Shown here one piece after another: positions 34,373 through 43,420 of a DNA stretch of 64,000 bases. This stretch comes from Pseudomonadales bacterium. GTDB lineage: Bacteria; Pseudomonadota; Gammaproteobacteria; Pseudomonadales; Azotimanducaceae. The stretch is from positions 891,545 to 955,544 of the forward strand of contig JAEPOO010000002.1 of assembly GCA_017642855.1 (NCBI GenBank), written 5' to 3'. The translations under genes were made by a program, and so were the position numbers. The stretch's first letter is position 1, and every line of letters starts with the position of its first letter. Under the pieces are notes generated by a model. That model saw nothing but the letters and a program-made list of their open reading frames with translations. It was not told where the DNA came from and ran no database searches.

Positions 34373-35647
34373 ATGATGCCACTGTTTGCAGCGATCATAT
34401 TGGTGCTGAGCGCCAGCAGTCTATTGGCTGATTCAATTCAGCCAATAGAACCAGAAGCGCAAGGTGTTTCCGCAGATCGCTTAGAGCGCCTCAAGCATTT
34501 AGGTCAGCGCTATGTGGACGAAGGCAAGTTGGCTGGAATTATAACGATGGTGAATCGGGGTGGCCGGCTGGTCCATGCCGAGGTGACCGGTCAGCGAGGG
34601 GTTGATGATGATCGCCCTTTAGAAATAGATCATCTGTTTCGGATCTATTCCATGACCAAGCCAATCACGGCTGTCGCTGCTATGCAGTTATACGAACAAG
34701 GGGGGTTTTCTCTCAATGATCCTCTTTCGAAATATGTGCCTGAGCTCAAAGACCTCAAGGTTTGGAATGAGCAGGGCGACAATTCCGCGCCGAAACAAGA
34801 AATTACGATGCATCATCTTCTGACACACACTGCAGGATTCAGCTACGGCTTTAATCCTGGTGATCCAGTAGACCAAATGTATCGCGAAGCCCGTTTGTTT
34901 GAAGCGGATAATCTTACTGACTTTGCCGTCCAACTGGCGAAACTGCCGCTTCGTTACGAGCCTGGAGAACGCTGGCATTATTCCGTTGCTGTGGACATCA
35001 CGGGCCTCGTGGTAGAACGGATTAGTGGTATGCGGTTCGACGAGTATCTTGCCGCCAACATTTTTGAACCCTTGGGCATGGAAGATACTTTTTTCGAAGT
35101 GCCTCAAGAGAAGATGGATCGATTTTTACCCAATCACTATTGGGACAGGTCGCAAGGTAAGCTGGGTACGGTCGATGAAAGTCAAGGTGGGGGGCTCGCC
35201 CGCTACACCGGTGGTGTAACCCTGTTTTCCGGTGGCGGCGGTTTGGTCTCTACAGTTCACGACTATATGCGCTTTGCAGAAATGCTTCGAAATGGTGGCG
35301 AGTTTCAAGGTGCGCGTATCATCGGTCCTAAGACGCTCAAATTTATGACCAAGAATCATCTGCCCGAAGAGATTACTCAGGTGGGAACAGGTGAGCGGCT
35401 AAACCGCGCCTTCGCCGGCATGGGATTCGGCCTGGGTTTTGGCGTGATCTTGGATCCTTTGGAGTCTCGAGCCATTGGCTCGGCGGGCACTTTTATGTGG
35501 GGCGGTGCTGCAGGGACGGTATTCTGGGTTGATCCATTGGAGGACCTGGTCGTCATTGGCATGATTCAGCTGATGGGTTCGCCGTGGCCTCTGCGAGAGG
35601 AGCTTCGTATTTATACCTATCAAGCTCTCATTGAATCAAATGAGTGA
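34373..35647 (+). CDS. Serine hydrolase of the class C beta-lactamase family
   Basis: A secreted protein of about 424 residues with the S-x-x-K catalytic motif YSMTKPITA (S93, K96), a likely Y-x-N equivalent at WHYSVAVD and a C-terminal glycine-rich strand (WGGAAGTVFWVDP). The signal peptide (MMPLFAAIILVLSASSLLAD) begins at 34373, where AAAAGGAA lies about 8 bp upstream; the earlier ATG at 34337 lacks a ribosome site. The family includes esterases, D-aminopeptidases and LovD-like acyltransferases; antibiotic resistance is not implied. Confidence 0.87.
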   Translation: MMPLFAAIILVLSASSLLADSIQPIEPEAQGVSADRLERLKHLGQRYVDEGKLAGIITMVNRGGRLVHAEVTGQRGVDDDRPLEIDHLFRIYSMTKPITAVAAMQLYEQGGFSLNDPLSKYVPELKDLKVWNEQGDNSAPKQEITMHHLLTHTAGFSYGFNPGDPVDQMYREARLFEADNLTDFAVQLAKLPLRYEPGERWHYSVAVDITGLVVERISGMRFDEYLAANIFEPLGMEDTFFEVPQEKMDRFLPNHYWDRSQGKLGTVDESQGGGLARYTGGVTLFSGGGGLVSTVHDYMRFAEMLRNGGEFQGARIIGPKTLKFMTKNHLPEEITQVGTGERLNRAFAGMGFGLGFGVILDPLESRAIGSAGTFMWGGAAGTVFWVDPLEDLVVIGMIQLMGSPWPLREELRIYTYQALIESNE

Positions 35648-35810
35648 CAAGGCGATACGACAATCGTAAGCAGGGCGCGAGGAAGTTCCGCTTAAGGCCG
35701 CAGTCGTTCGCCGTGCTCAACTTCCTGCATGAATGTCTAAGGGTGTTTATACCTGAAGGGTAAAAGTGTCATGACATGCGCAACAGGGCAGTGTTCAGCA
35801 TGCAGTGTAA

Positions 35811-36269
35811 TCAGTCCTTTATCACAAGCCTAAAGAGTTTGAAGCCATCTTGCGTGTTGCGAACAAACAATACCAGAGGGTAGGTCTCACGAACGTATTC
35901 GCCGTCGGCAACATACATTTCCTGCATATCGGTTGCCACGCCATAGCCTTCGCCATTCGGAAGCCGATAGATATCTCTAACGTCTAAGTTATAGTCGTAG
36001 AATTGGGCGTTCATCAGCCAGCGGGCGATGTACTCCATGTATTGATCGCGATCGAGAGTTGGGTCCGGATTTTCCTGTTCTTCGCTGACTTGAACAAAAT
36101 CAAGCGCAATGTATCTGGCAACCATGTCAAGGTCCCGCGCTTTCTCTGCGTCAAGAAACTTGATGATGAAGTCGGTTACGAGTGTCTTCTCGGCTTCCTC
36201 TAGCTGGCCAAAACCGTTGGGGCTAAGAACCAACATAAGGCAAAGAGCGATCGTTCCAATGCTTTTCAT
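35811..36269 (-). CDS. Exported NTF2/SnoaL-like protein
   Basis: A protein of about 152 residues with a signal peptide (MKSIGTIALCLMLVLSPNGFGQ) and a single domain with the helix-helix-strand pattern of NTF2-like folds (LVTDFIIKFLDAEKARDLDMVARYIALDFV... YVRETYPLVLFVRNTQDGFKLFRLVI). Residue conservation gives no clue to a ligand. The ATG at 36269 is preferred to the TTG at 36272. It diverges from the spermidine-synthase-like gene. Confidence 0.65.
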   Translation of the reverse strand: MKSIGTIALCLMLVLSPNGFGQLEEAEKTLVTDFIIKFLDAEKARDLDMVARYIALDFVQVSEEQENPDPTLDRDQYMEYIARWLMNAQFYDYNLDVRDIYRLPNGEGYGVATDMQEMYVADGEYVRETYPLVLFVRNTQDGFKLFRLVIKD

Positions 36270-36370
36270 CAAACGATTCTATACCGGTTGGTTCTCAAAG
36301 TTTAGGCGGGCGACCAGCGCAGGATGGAAATTTCGTTGAAATATAGGTCCTCTTCCGCAAAATCTGTGAT

Positions 36371-38386
36371 ATGTCATCTCGCGGAACTTTGGAAGTTGTA
36401 GCTGTACTATGGTTTTCTGCCGCGACAGCCGCGGGTTCCTTTCTATTTTTCTGTATTCAACCACTGGTCGGTAAATTTCTATTGCCCTGGTTTGGGGGCA
36501 GTAGTGGAATCTGGACCGCGTGCATGTTGTTTTTTCAACTGATACTCGTGGCTGGCTACCTTTACGCATTTCTGTTGCGAAGCTTCTTGCACGTAAGACA
36601 CCAGCTCATTACCCATTGCGTCCTCATGATGCTGTGCGTGATTCAACTGCCCATCACAATGGAACAATTGCCTTTGCAAACATCCCCGGTGGTCAACATT
36701 ATCTACCTGCTGATCGTCAGCGCAGGGCTGCCGTGCCTGCTACTCAGCTCCACTGCACCGTTGCTCCAGTCATGGTTTGCCGATCTGACGGATCGATCAC
36801 CTTACCCACTTTTCGCGCTTTCTAACTTCGGCTCCATGCTGGCCCTGCTCAGCTACCCCATTTTGATTGAGCCTCTGCTGGCCAGACAATCTCAGTTGAT
36901 ACTTTGGTCATGGGGGTTTGGCCTATTCTTGGTATCGATGATGATTTGTGTGCTGTTCCGACGACAGGCAACTTCAACCAAGACAGCTGTGGTTAAACCC
37001 TCCCACGACTTCAAAATCATGTGGTTGGTGTGGCCAGCAATCGCCGTTGTAATGTTGCTCGCGTTGACGGAACGTCTGACCTCGAATTCTCTGGTACTGC
37101 CTTTCTTATGGATACTCCCTTTTGCCTGTTACCTTCTTTCCTTCATTCTTTGTTTTGCTAACGAACGGCTCTACTCCAGGGGCGCATGCGGAATACTACT
37201 TCAGGTTTCCATCCCGATCTGGTTGTGGTTTTACGTCACAGAGCCCGCTAACTTTGCCGCCTTTTTATCTGTCAACCTTGTAACACTGTTCGCGAGCTGC
37301 ATGGTCTGTCACGGTGAACTTGCTAAGCTGAAACCTCAACCTGGCGCCTTGTCTCTTTATTACCTCTGCCTTGCTGCGGGTGGTGCGCTGGGTGGGATCT
37401 CTGTGAGTCTTCTAGCCCCTTTAGTTTTCTCCATGAACTTTGATCTTCTGTTTGCGGTCACGATATTGCTCATGCTCTGTTCGTTTACCTATCGCGTGTC
37501 GAAGCTCAATGCTTCCCTCTTTCTAGCGCTATCGGCTGCAACGCTACTGACGCTTCAGACGCTCTGGCGAGGTCAGCATCAGATTGTTGAGCGCAGCAGG
37601 AACTTTTATGGAACGCTCGAAGTGGTACGCAAATATGTCGGTACAGATGATGAATCCCTGACACTGATTGATCGTGGCACCCCTCATGGTGCTCAGTATC
37701 AATCAGCACATCGAAAGTCGGAGCCTACCGGTTATTACACCAGGAAAACGGCAGCCGGTATTCTCCTCCAATCGACGCAGGATCGTGGTGCACGAAACAT
37801 AGGCCTGGTAGGTATGGGCGTCGGTACCCTTCTGACATACACGACATCGCGGGACGACGTCCGCATTTACGAAATCAACCCGGACGTGATTCGGATTGGA
37901 CAAGAAAAATTTTCTTTCCTGGCAGACGCAAAGGCGCAGGTAACGCTCATCGAAGGTGACGCTCGTCAGCGACTTGCTCAGGAGTCTCCTCAACAATTCG
38001 ATATTTTGATACTAGATGCTTTTACTGGCGATTCCATTCCGTTGCATTTGCTCACGGCGGAAGCATTCGAGTTGTATCTGCGACATCTTCATCCAACAGG
38101 CCAGATTCTGGTTCTTTCAGACACGGTGCACGTTGACTTCGCCCATGCGCTGCAAAAAATCGCGAAACACTTCAGTCTTTCCTCCCGAGGCTTTTGGCTT
38201 GAGCAAGGCGATGCCGAGACCTGGGGGGCGGAATGGTTTCTCTTTGCCAGGAAAAGCAAATACTTGACGATAAAGCGCGCCCTGGATTCTGAGTTAAATT
38301 TCATCCCAGATGAGTCGTATCCATTGCTGACGGACGAGTACAGCAGTCTATGGCAAATGGTTCGATGGTCTGACGAAGAAGAGTGA
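36371..38386 (+). CDS. Fused membrane/spermidine synthase-like protein
   Basis: A 671-residue protein. The first 400 residues contain about ten hydrophobic helices, and the C-terminal 230 residues form a spermidine-synthase/SAM-methyltransferase fold: GLVGMGVGTLLTY (glycine-rich loop), IYEINPDVIRIGQEKF (acidic residue after beta 2), LIEGDARQRL and ILDAFTGDSIPLHLLT. Such fusions are widespread and often called membrane spermidine synthases, but their product is unproven. No speD or speA lies nearby. The gene ends 149 bp before a convergent gene. Confidence 0.85.
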   Translation: MSSRGTLEVVAVLWFSAATAAGSFLFFCIQPLVGKFLLPWFGGSSGIWTACMLFFQLILVAGYLYAFLLRSFLHVRHQLITHCVLMMLCVIQLPITMEQLPLQTSPVVNIIYLLIVSAGLPCLLLSSTAPLLQSWFADLTDRSPYPLFALSNFGSMLALLSYPILIEPLLARQSQLILWSWGFGLFLVSMMICVLFRRQATSTKTAVVKPSHDFKIMWLVWPAIAVVMLLALTERLTSNSLVLPFLWILPFACYLLSFILCFANERLYSRGACGILLQVSIPIWLWFYVTEPANFAAFLSVNLVTLFASCMVCHGELAKLKPQPGALSLYYLCLAAGGALGGISVSLLAPLVFSMNFDLLFAVTILLMLCSFTYRVSKLNASLFLALSAATLLTLQTLWRGQHQIVERSRNFYGTLEVVRKYVGTDDESLTLIDRGTPHGAQYQSAHRKSEPTGYYTRKTAAGILLQSTQDRGARNIGLVGMGVGTLLTYTTSRDDVRIYEINPDVIRIGQEKFSFLADAKAQVTLIEGDARQRLAQESPQQFDILILDAFTGDSIPLHLLTAEAFELYLRHLHPTGQILVLSDTVHVDFAHALQKIAKHFSLSSRGFWLEQGDAETWGAEWFLFARKSKYLTIKRALDSELNFIPDESYPLLTDEYSSLWQMVRWSDEEE

Positions 38387-38535
38387 AAGACGTATCGTTT
38401 GTTTCTGCTATGTCTGAGTGAAGTTCCACAGTGCGCGTGAGTTGACCGGCCGCCGCCTGATCGGAAGGTCTGTCTCAACCGGCCCCTTGATTGATGGAAG
38501 TCTGCTCTCGATTCGGTTCAAGAATAAGGCAGTTT

Positions 38536-39477
38536 TCATAACGAGAGGCTTGTCTTGAAAAACTGCACGGCCTGTTCGGCGATTTCTTCTCGTGCGGTTT
38601 GTCGATCTACTTCAAAGTTGGTCCCACACAAATCAAGCGTGTCAATGAACCAGTCAAAGATATGGGTGCCGATGTTGCATTCGAGAAAAATAAAGTGTCC
38701 TCCAGTAGGGAGGATGTCCAATTCTGCACCCGGAATGTGCTTGGCGTAGTGCTCAGCGCTGAATTTTGGGTAGACCAACTCGTCATCTTTTGCTGCAACA
38801 ATCAAGACGGGTAGATCCAGCAGGGCCAAACTTTCAGCCGTGATGGCGGGTCCGACAGCAGGAGCCATCGCGAAAACTGCGGCAACTCGTTGATCTCGAA
38901 AAGACCGGTCAGAACCAGATAAATCGACCTCCAGATCAGGGTTCGCAAGATTGCAATCTGGGCCATGGTCTTCCTGAGCGCAATACTGAGTGAGTAAGCC
39001 TGATTGATATTCAGCACCCGCAAGCGCAATGACTGTATAACCTCCAGAAGAAAACCCGGCTGCCCCGATGCGCGACTCATCGATACGCGTGCCCCAGACC
39101 GAATCGCTGAGCAAGTGATCCAGCAATTTCGTCAAATCCTGAGGTCTTTGCCAGACTTGAACGACACCCTCGTTGGAGTTGTCCATGGTTGTATTGCCTG
39201 GATGATTCACGGCTGCCGTAATAAAACCCGCCTCTACGAGAGCCCGCATGAGCCACTCATGGTTAGTCCAATCTCCGCCGCTACCATGGCTGAAAATGAT
39301 TAGTGGTGCTGGATCACGGGATTCATCAGGCGCAAGTATGTGATACGAGATGGATCGCTGTCGGGCCTCATCCACAAAGAAAGGCGGTTCTTTGCTGCAT
39401 GCGGTCAAGGTCATAAGGAGAGCGACTGATACCAGATATCTCATAGTGTTCAAGCCGGACGTTACAGAATTTGCCAT
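38536..39477 (-). CDS. Lipoprotein alpha/beta hydrolase (PAF-acetylhydrolase/dienelactone hydrolase-like)
   Basis: A protein of 313 residues, or 302 if started at ATG 39444, where the lipoprotein signal MRYLVSVALLMTLTAC begins. The mature part has IIFSHGSGGDWTNHEWL (oxyanion), GAAGFSSGGYTVIAL (nucleophile serine), AKDDELVYP (acid) and GGHFIF (histidine). The order and size fit platelet-activating-factor acetylhydrolase or dienelactone hydrolase-type esterases. Predicted to be anchored in the outer or inner membrane. Two cysteines in QYCAQEDHGPDC could form a disulfide. Confidence 0.8.
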   Translation of the reverse strand: MANSVTSGLNTMRYLVSVALLMTLTACSKEPPFFVDEARQRSISYHILAPDESRDPAPLIIFSHGSGGDWTNHEWLMRALVEAGFITAAVNHPGNTTMDNSNEGVVQVWQRPQDLTKLLDHLLSDSVWGTRIDESRIGAAGFSSGGYTVIALAGAEYQSGLLTQYCAQEDHGPDCNLANPDLEVDLSGSDRSFRDQRVAAVFAMAPAVGPAITAESLALLDLPVLIVAAKDDELVYPKFSAEHYAKHIPGAELDILPTGGHFIFLECNIGTHIFDWFIDTLDLCGTNFEVDRQTAREEIAEQAVQFFKTSLSL

Positions 39478-39664
39478 GTTAGCAATGATCCTCTGGCGGT
39501 CAAAACGTGCTGGGCGCTGTCAGTGTTGAGTGTCAGACGGTATTATTTGTACTGATGTAGGGTGCGAAACAAGAGCCGCAGGCGATGATTCATTGTCTCC
39601 TGTAAGACCTCGATAAAATCATCTGAGTGAAAGACCTGAAGAAAACTGAAGGAACAATAACGTG

Positions 39665-40861
39665 ATGAAGAACAGTGAAATACCCCAAGTCAACTGGAAC
39701 GACCTTGAAAGTAACCGCGATCAGTTTTTGAGTGATCTGCGTTACGCTTTATCAGAGTGCGGTTTTCTGGTGCTGACTAATGCGCCCGGATTAGGAGATG
39801 CTTTTCAGCAGCGGGCATTCACTGAGGTGCGCGGCTTTTTTGACGCACCAATGGATGTTAAGAAGACGGCGCACATTTCCAATACGCCCTATTTCAGGGG
39901 TTATACATTACCAACGCCTGCTGATCGCGGGCATGGCCAGGTGATAGAGAACTTTCAGTATGGATTCGAGCAGGACCCTATTTGTGCTCATGATGATGAA
40001 TCACAACCGATTCATAAAAGATTGTTTATTGGTCCTAACACCTGGCCGGAAACGGATTCAATGCCTGGATTTAGGCCGGTGATTGAAGAGCTGACCGATG
40101 TTTATCATCGGTTAACTCACTTGCTGGGAGAGCTCATCGTTGAATCTCTTGGGGAAGATGTTTCAGAGTTTCGTCGATACTTCGACTACGACGAACCCTA
40201 CCTGGCAGCGAGTCTGAATCACAATTTTAGTATGGAAGTTTTCTCTGAAGAGGCCAGAGAGCTCGTGCGCAAGTCCTATGACAAATTTGAGAGTAAAAAC
40301 GTTGGCGCGCATATTGATGGCCCACCTTTTGTTGCCCTTTTAATCAACGATCGCCCCGGATTACAGGTTGTTGCCGGAGAGGGGCGCTGGGTGAATGCGC
40401 CGATTACCTGCAGGACGGCGCCAGGGAATTACAGTGTGCCAGTGATTCCCGGATCGGTCATTGTCAACACCGGGGGTACTTTGATGCATTTGAGCGAGGG
40501 GCGTTATTCCGCAACATTGCATCGCGTCAACACGACTCTCATTCCAGAGGGAGAGACAAGAATTTCGATGCCTTACTTCTTGTTGCCTAAAATGGAAGGT
40601 GATCTCATTCCGTTTGGAAAAGCAGAGATCACTGAAACAGGTGCTGCTGGTTACAATGCTGGACGCGACCGTGGTGCCAATGCCTGTGTTAATCGAATGG
40701 GGACCTTTCCTCAGGTGACTCGGCGGTGGTGGGAAGAAGAATTTGCGGCGCTGAGCGAACAACAAAAAGAAGAGGTTGAAGCTGAAACACGTGCGGCCTT
40801 TCGATTGGCTGCTGAGCGAGGGACAAGATTTAGGAAAAACAAAGCGTCTTCAGTAGAGTGA
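39665..40861 (+). CDS. Isopenicillin N synthase-like Fe(II)/2-oxoglutarate oxygenase
   Basis: A protein of about 398 residues of the IPNS/DIOX family. The N-terminal domain has DLRYALSECGFLVLTNAPG. The iron triad is H216-x-D218 (GAHIDGPPF) and H286 (TLHRVN), and the co-substrate R-x-S is RISMPYF. Most family members use 2-oxoglutarate to oxidise small molecules; the substrate is unknown. The ATG at 39665 is preferred over the overlapping GTG at 39662, with AAGGA upstream. It is followed by a prolyl oligopeptidase gene after 44 bp. Confidence 0.87.
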   Translation: MKNSEIPQVNWNDLESNRDQFLSDLRYALSECGFLVLTNAPGLGDAFQQRAFTEVRGFFDAPMDVKKTAHISNTPYFRGYTLPTPADRGHGQVIENFQYGFEQDPICAHDDESQPIHKRLFIGPNTWPETDSMPGFRPVIEELTDVYHRLTHLLGELIVESLGEDVSEFRRYFDYDEPYLAASLNHNFSMEVFSEEARELVRKSYDKFESKNVGAHIDGPPFVALLINDRPGLQVVAGEGRWVNAPITCRTAPGNYSVPVIPGSVIVNTGGTLMHLSEGRYSATLHRVNTTLIPEGETRISMPYFLLPKMEGDLIPFGKAEITETGAAGYNAGRDRGANACVNRMGTFPQVTRRWWEEEFAALSEQQKEEVEAETRAAFRLAAERGTRFRKNKASSVE

Positions 40862-40904
40862 GTGTTCGCTTATTTTGTTTTGCTAGACTGCCTGTTTTTT
40901 TAAA

Positions 40905-43073
40905 ATGATAGCAATGATCAGACTTTCCATCATTTTCCTCGGCGTGTCCTTGATGGCCGGCTGCTCTGAAACTCCAGAAACCGCTGAGCCCCAAAAACTC
41001 GAAATACAAACTGTGGCTTACCCCGAAACCCATAAAAACCACATTGTCGACACTTACTTCGAAACCGATGTGGCGGATCCGTATCGCTGGCTTGAAGATG
41101 ATCGGTCAGACGAGACAGCCGCCTGGGTCTCTGCACAGAACGAAGTAACGTTCGACTACCTGAAAGAGATTAGTTACAGAGAGTCGTTACAAGACCGGCT
41201 TGAGTCCATGTGGAATTATGAGAAAGAAACCGCGCCTTTCAGGGAAGGTGACTATCTGTATTTCTACCGGAATAACGGCCTGCAAAATCAGTATGTGGTG
41301 TATCGTCAGTCTGACGATGGTACGGAAGAAGTTTTCCTTGATCCCAATGGCTTCAGTGAAGATGGCACCACGTCTCTTGCCGATCTGTCGTTTTCTAAAG
41401 ATGGCAGCCTGGCTGCCTTCGCCATTTCGGAAGGTGGCAGCGACTGGCGAAAGATTGTTGTCATTGATGTCGAGTCCGGGGAGGTTCTGGAGCCCGAACT
41501 GGTTGATGTCAAATTCTCCGGAATTTCGTGGTATGGCAATGAAGGTTTCTATTATTCGCGTTACGAGAAGCCTGAAGGTAGTGAACTGTCCGCCAAGGTC
41601 GATCAGCATCTTCTCTATTACCACAGGGTCGGCACGCCGCAAGCCGATGACCAACTGGTGTTCGGTGGCGCTGAGGAAGAGAAGCGGCGCTACGTGTTTG
41701 GCGGCGTTACAGAAGATGACCGGTATCTTATTGTTGTGGGCGCCCAGTCGACTTCCGGTAACGATCTATTCATTCGTGATCTTTCTCTGGCCGACGGCGA
41801 ACTGGTGCAGGTGGTCTCTGGTTTTGAGTCGGACGTCAACGTCATTGATTCCGAAGGATCAACGCTCTACGCAATCACGAATAAAAATGCGCCTAATCAA
41901 CGACTGGTGAAATTCGATGCACGCAGTCCGACAGATTGGGAAGAAGTGATACCGGAACGTCCTGAGGTGCTGAGTGTTACAACCGGTGGCGGCTATTTCT
42001 TCGCACATTATATGGTTGATGCGACATCAAAGGTGATCCAGTTTGAGCGTTCCGGTAAGGAAGTCAGGCGGCTGGCATTGCCGGATGTGGGTACCGCAGA
42101 CTTGATGAATACCAAATCCAATGAAGCAACGCTCTATTACACGTTCACCAACTATCGGTTGCCATCAACGATTTATGCGGTTGATATGGTAACCGGTGTA
42201 TCAAAAGTTCATCGCACTTCGCAGGCCAACTTTGCCAGTGATCAATACGAGTCCAAACAGGTGTTTTACACCTCAAAAGATGGCACTCAGGTGCCGATGA
42301 TTATCTCCTATAAGAAAGGTTTGGAGTTGAACGGCAAGAATCCGACGATTCTTTATGGCTACGGTGGCTTTAACATCAGCCTCACTCCCCAGTTCAGTAT
42401 TGTAAATGCTGTCTGGATGCAGGCGGGTGGTGTGTATGCGGTACCTAATCTGCGCGGCGGTGGCGAGTACGGAAAGCAGTGGCATCTTGCCGGCACGCTC
42501 ATGAACAAGCAAAACGTTTTCGACGATTTTATCGCTGCCGGTGAATACCTGATCAGAGAGGGCTATACCTCATCTGATTACCTGGCGGTTCGTGGTGGAT
42601 CCAATGGTGGCCTGCTGGTGGGTGCCGTCATGACCCAGCGTCCTGATCTGATGAAGGTCGCTTTACCCGCTGTCGGTGTTCTCGACATGCTGCGGTATCA
42701 CACCTTCACAGCGGGTGCCGGTTGGGCCTACGATTACGGCACCGCTGAACAGAGTGAAGAAATGTTTGAGTACCTGTTCGGTTATTCACCGGTGCATAAC
42801 GTCAAAGATGGAGTTTCCTATCCTGCCACCTTGATAACCACTGCCGATCATGACGATCGGGTTGTGCCTGCACACTCTTTTAAGTTTGCTGCCGAACTGC
42901 AAGCGAAAACGGCGGGTCCAGCTCCAACGCTGATTCGTATAGACACCAAAGCGGGGCATGGTGCGGGGACGCCAGTCTCCATGCTGATAGAACAGTACTC
43001 GGACGTCCTCAGCTTTACGCTGCACAACATGGGCATTGAACAGCTGCCGCAGGTTCTGCCCGTCGAATCCTAG
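40905..43073 (+). CDS. Prolyl oligopeptidase family lipoprotein (S9A)
   Basis: A 722-residue S9A peptidase: a lipoprotein signal (lipobox LMAGC), a seven-bladed propeller, and a C-terminal catalytic domain. The nucleophile S566 is in [12 protein letters not shown] and the histidine in [21 protein letters not shown] and [13 protein letters not shown] are hallmark segments. It should cleave small proline-containing peptides in the periplasm. Two ATGs are possible (40905 and 40914); neither has a clear ribosome site. It shares its direction with the oxygenase upstream. Confidence 0.92.
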   Translation: MIAMIRLSIIFLGVSLMAGCSETPETAEPQKLEIQTVAYPETHKNHIVDTYFETDVADPYRWLEDDRSDETAAWVSAQNEVTFDYLKEISYRESLQDRLESMWNYEKETAPFREGDYLYFYRNNGLQNQYVVYRQSDDGTEEVFLDPNGFSEDGTTSLADLSFSKDGSLAAFAISEGGSDWRKIVVIDVESGEVLEPELVDVKFSGISWYGNEGFYYSRYEKPEGSELSAKVDQHLLYYHRVGTPQADDQLVFGGAEEEKRRYVFGGVTEDDRYLIVVGAQSTSGNDLFIRDLSLADGELVQVVSGFESDVNVIDSEGSTLYAITNKNAPNQRLVKFDARSPTDWEEVIPERPEVLSVTTGGGYFFAHYMVDATSKVIQFERSGKEVRRLALPDVGTADLMNTKSNEATLYYTFTNYRLPSTIYAVDMVTGVSKVHRTSQANFASDQYESKQVFYTSKDGTQVPMIISYKKGLELNGKNPTILYGYGGFNISLTPQFSIVNAVWMQAGGVYAVPNLRGGGEYGKQWHLAGTLMNKQNVFDDFIAAGEYLIREGYTSSDYLAVRGGSNGGLLVGAVMTQRPDLMKVALPAVGVLDMLRYHTFTAGAGWAYDYGTAEQSEEMFEYLFGYSPVHNVKDGVSYPATLITTADHDDRVVPAHSFKFAAELQAKTAGPAPTLIRIDTKAGHGAGTPVSMLIEQYSDVLSFTLHNMGIEQLPQVLPVES

Positions 43074-43420
43074 TGGCAGTTGGGTGTGAGATCTAAGAAG
43101 TTGTTCGTATTGACTCAAACCCGAGCGGGAGCGCCCTAAGCCGCAGTCTTCCGGGGCACAATGTCGGTTTGACGTGTTGATTCACTGACCCAGATTGGCG
43201 GCCGATGCCTTCGGTATTGATCTTATGGTGTTGGGATTCAGCTTTGTGCAAGGGATTCGCCGCTGAGCTGGTGCAGCGGCGACAAAGAGATCTTAGCAGT
43301 GGTCAGGCGGATCGGAGTGAGTAAGGTACCGGCGATATCGAGTGTTTCGTCAACCCCCTGAACTGGGGGGTGTTCATTACTGATACTTTTTTAGACTAGT
43401 AGGCATCCAGGATTTTCGTG
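43074..43420. other. Upstream regulatory gap of the PE-rod operon
   Basis: 347 bp without a supportable gene. The last 70 bp hold a C5-N6-G5 inverted repeat (43353-43371), a candidate -10 TAGACT (43392-43397) and CAGGA (43408-43412) before the ATG. The rest shows nothing recognisable. Confidence 0.5.
43353..43371 (+). promoter_or_regulatory. Inverted repeat ACCCCC-TGAACT-GGGGGGT near the operon promoter
   Basis: ACCCCC and GGGGGT flank a 6-base spacer. The right arm abuts the -35 position of a candidate promoter with -10 TAGACT at 43392-43397. This position suits an activator such as the NarL-type response regulator encoded in the same run, but it could also be an RNA hairpin. Role inferred. 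Confidence 0.45.
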
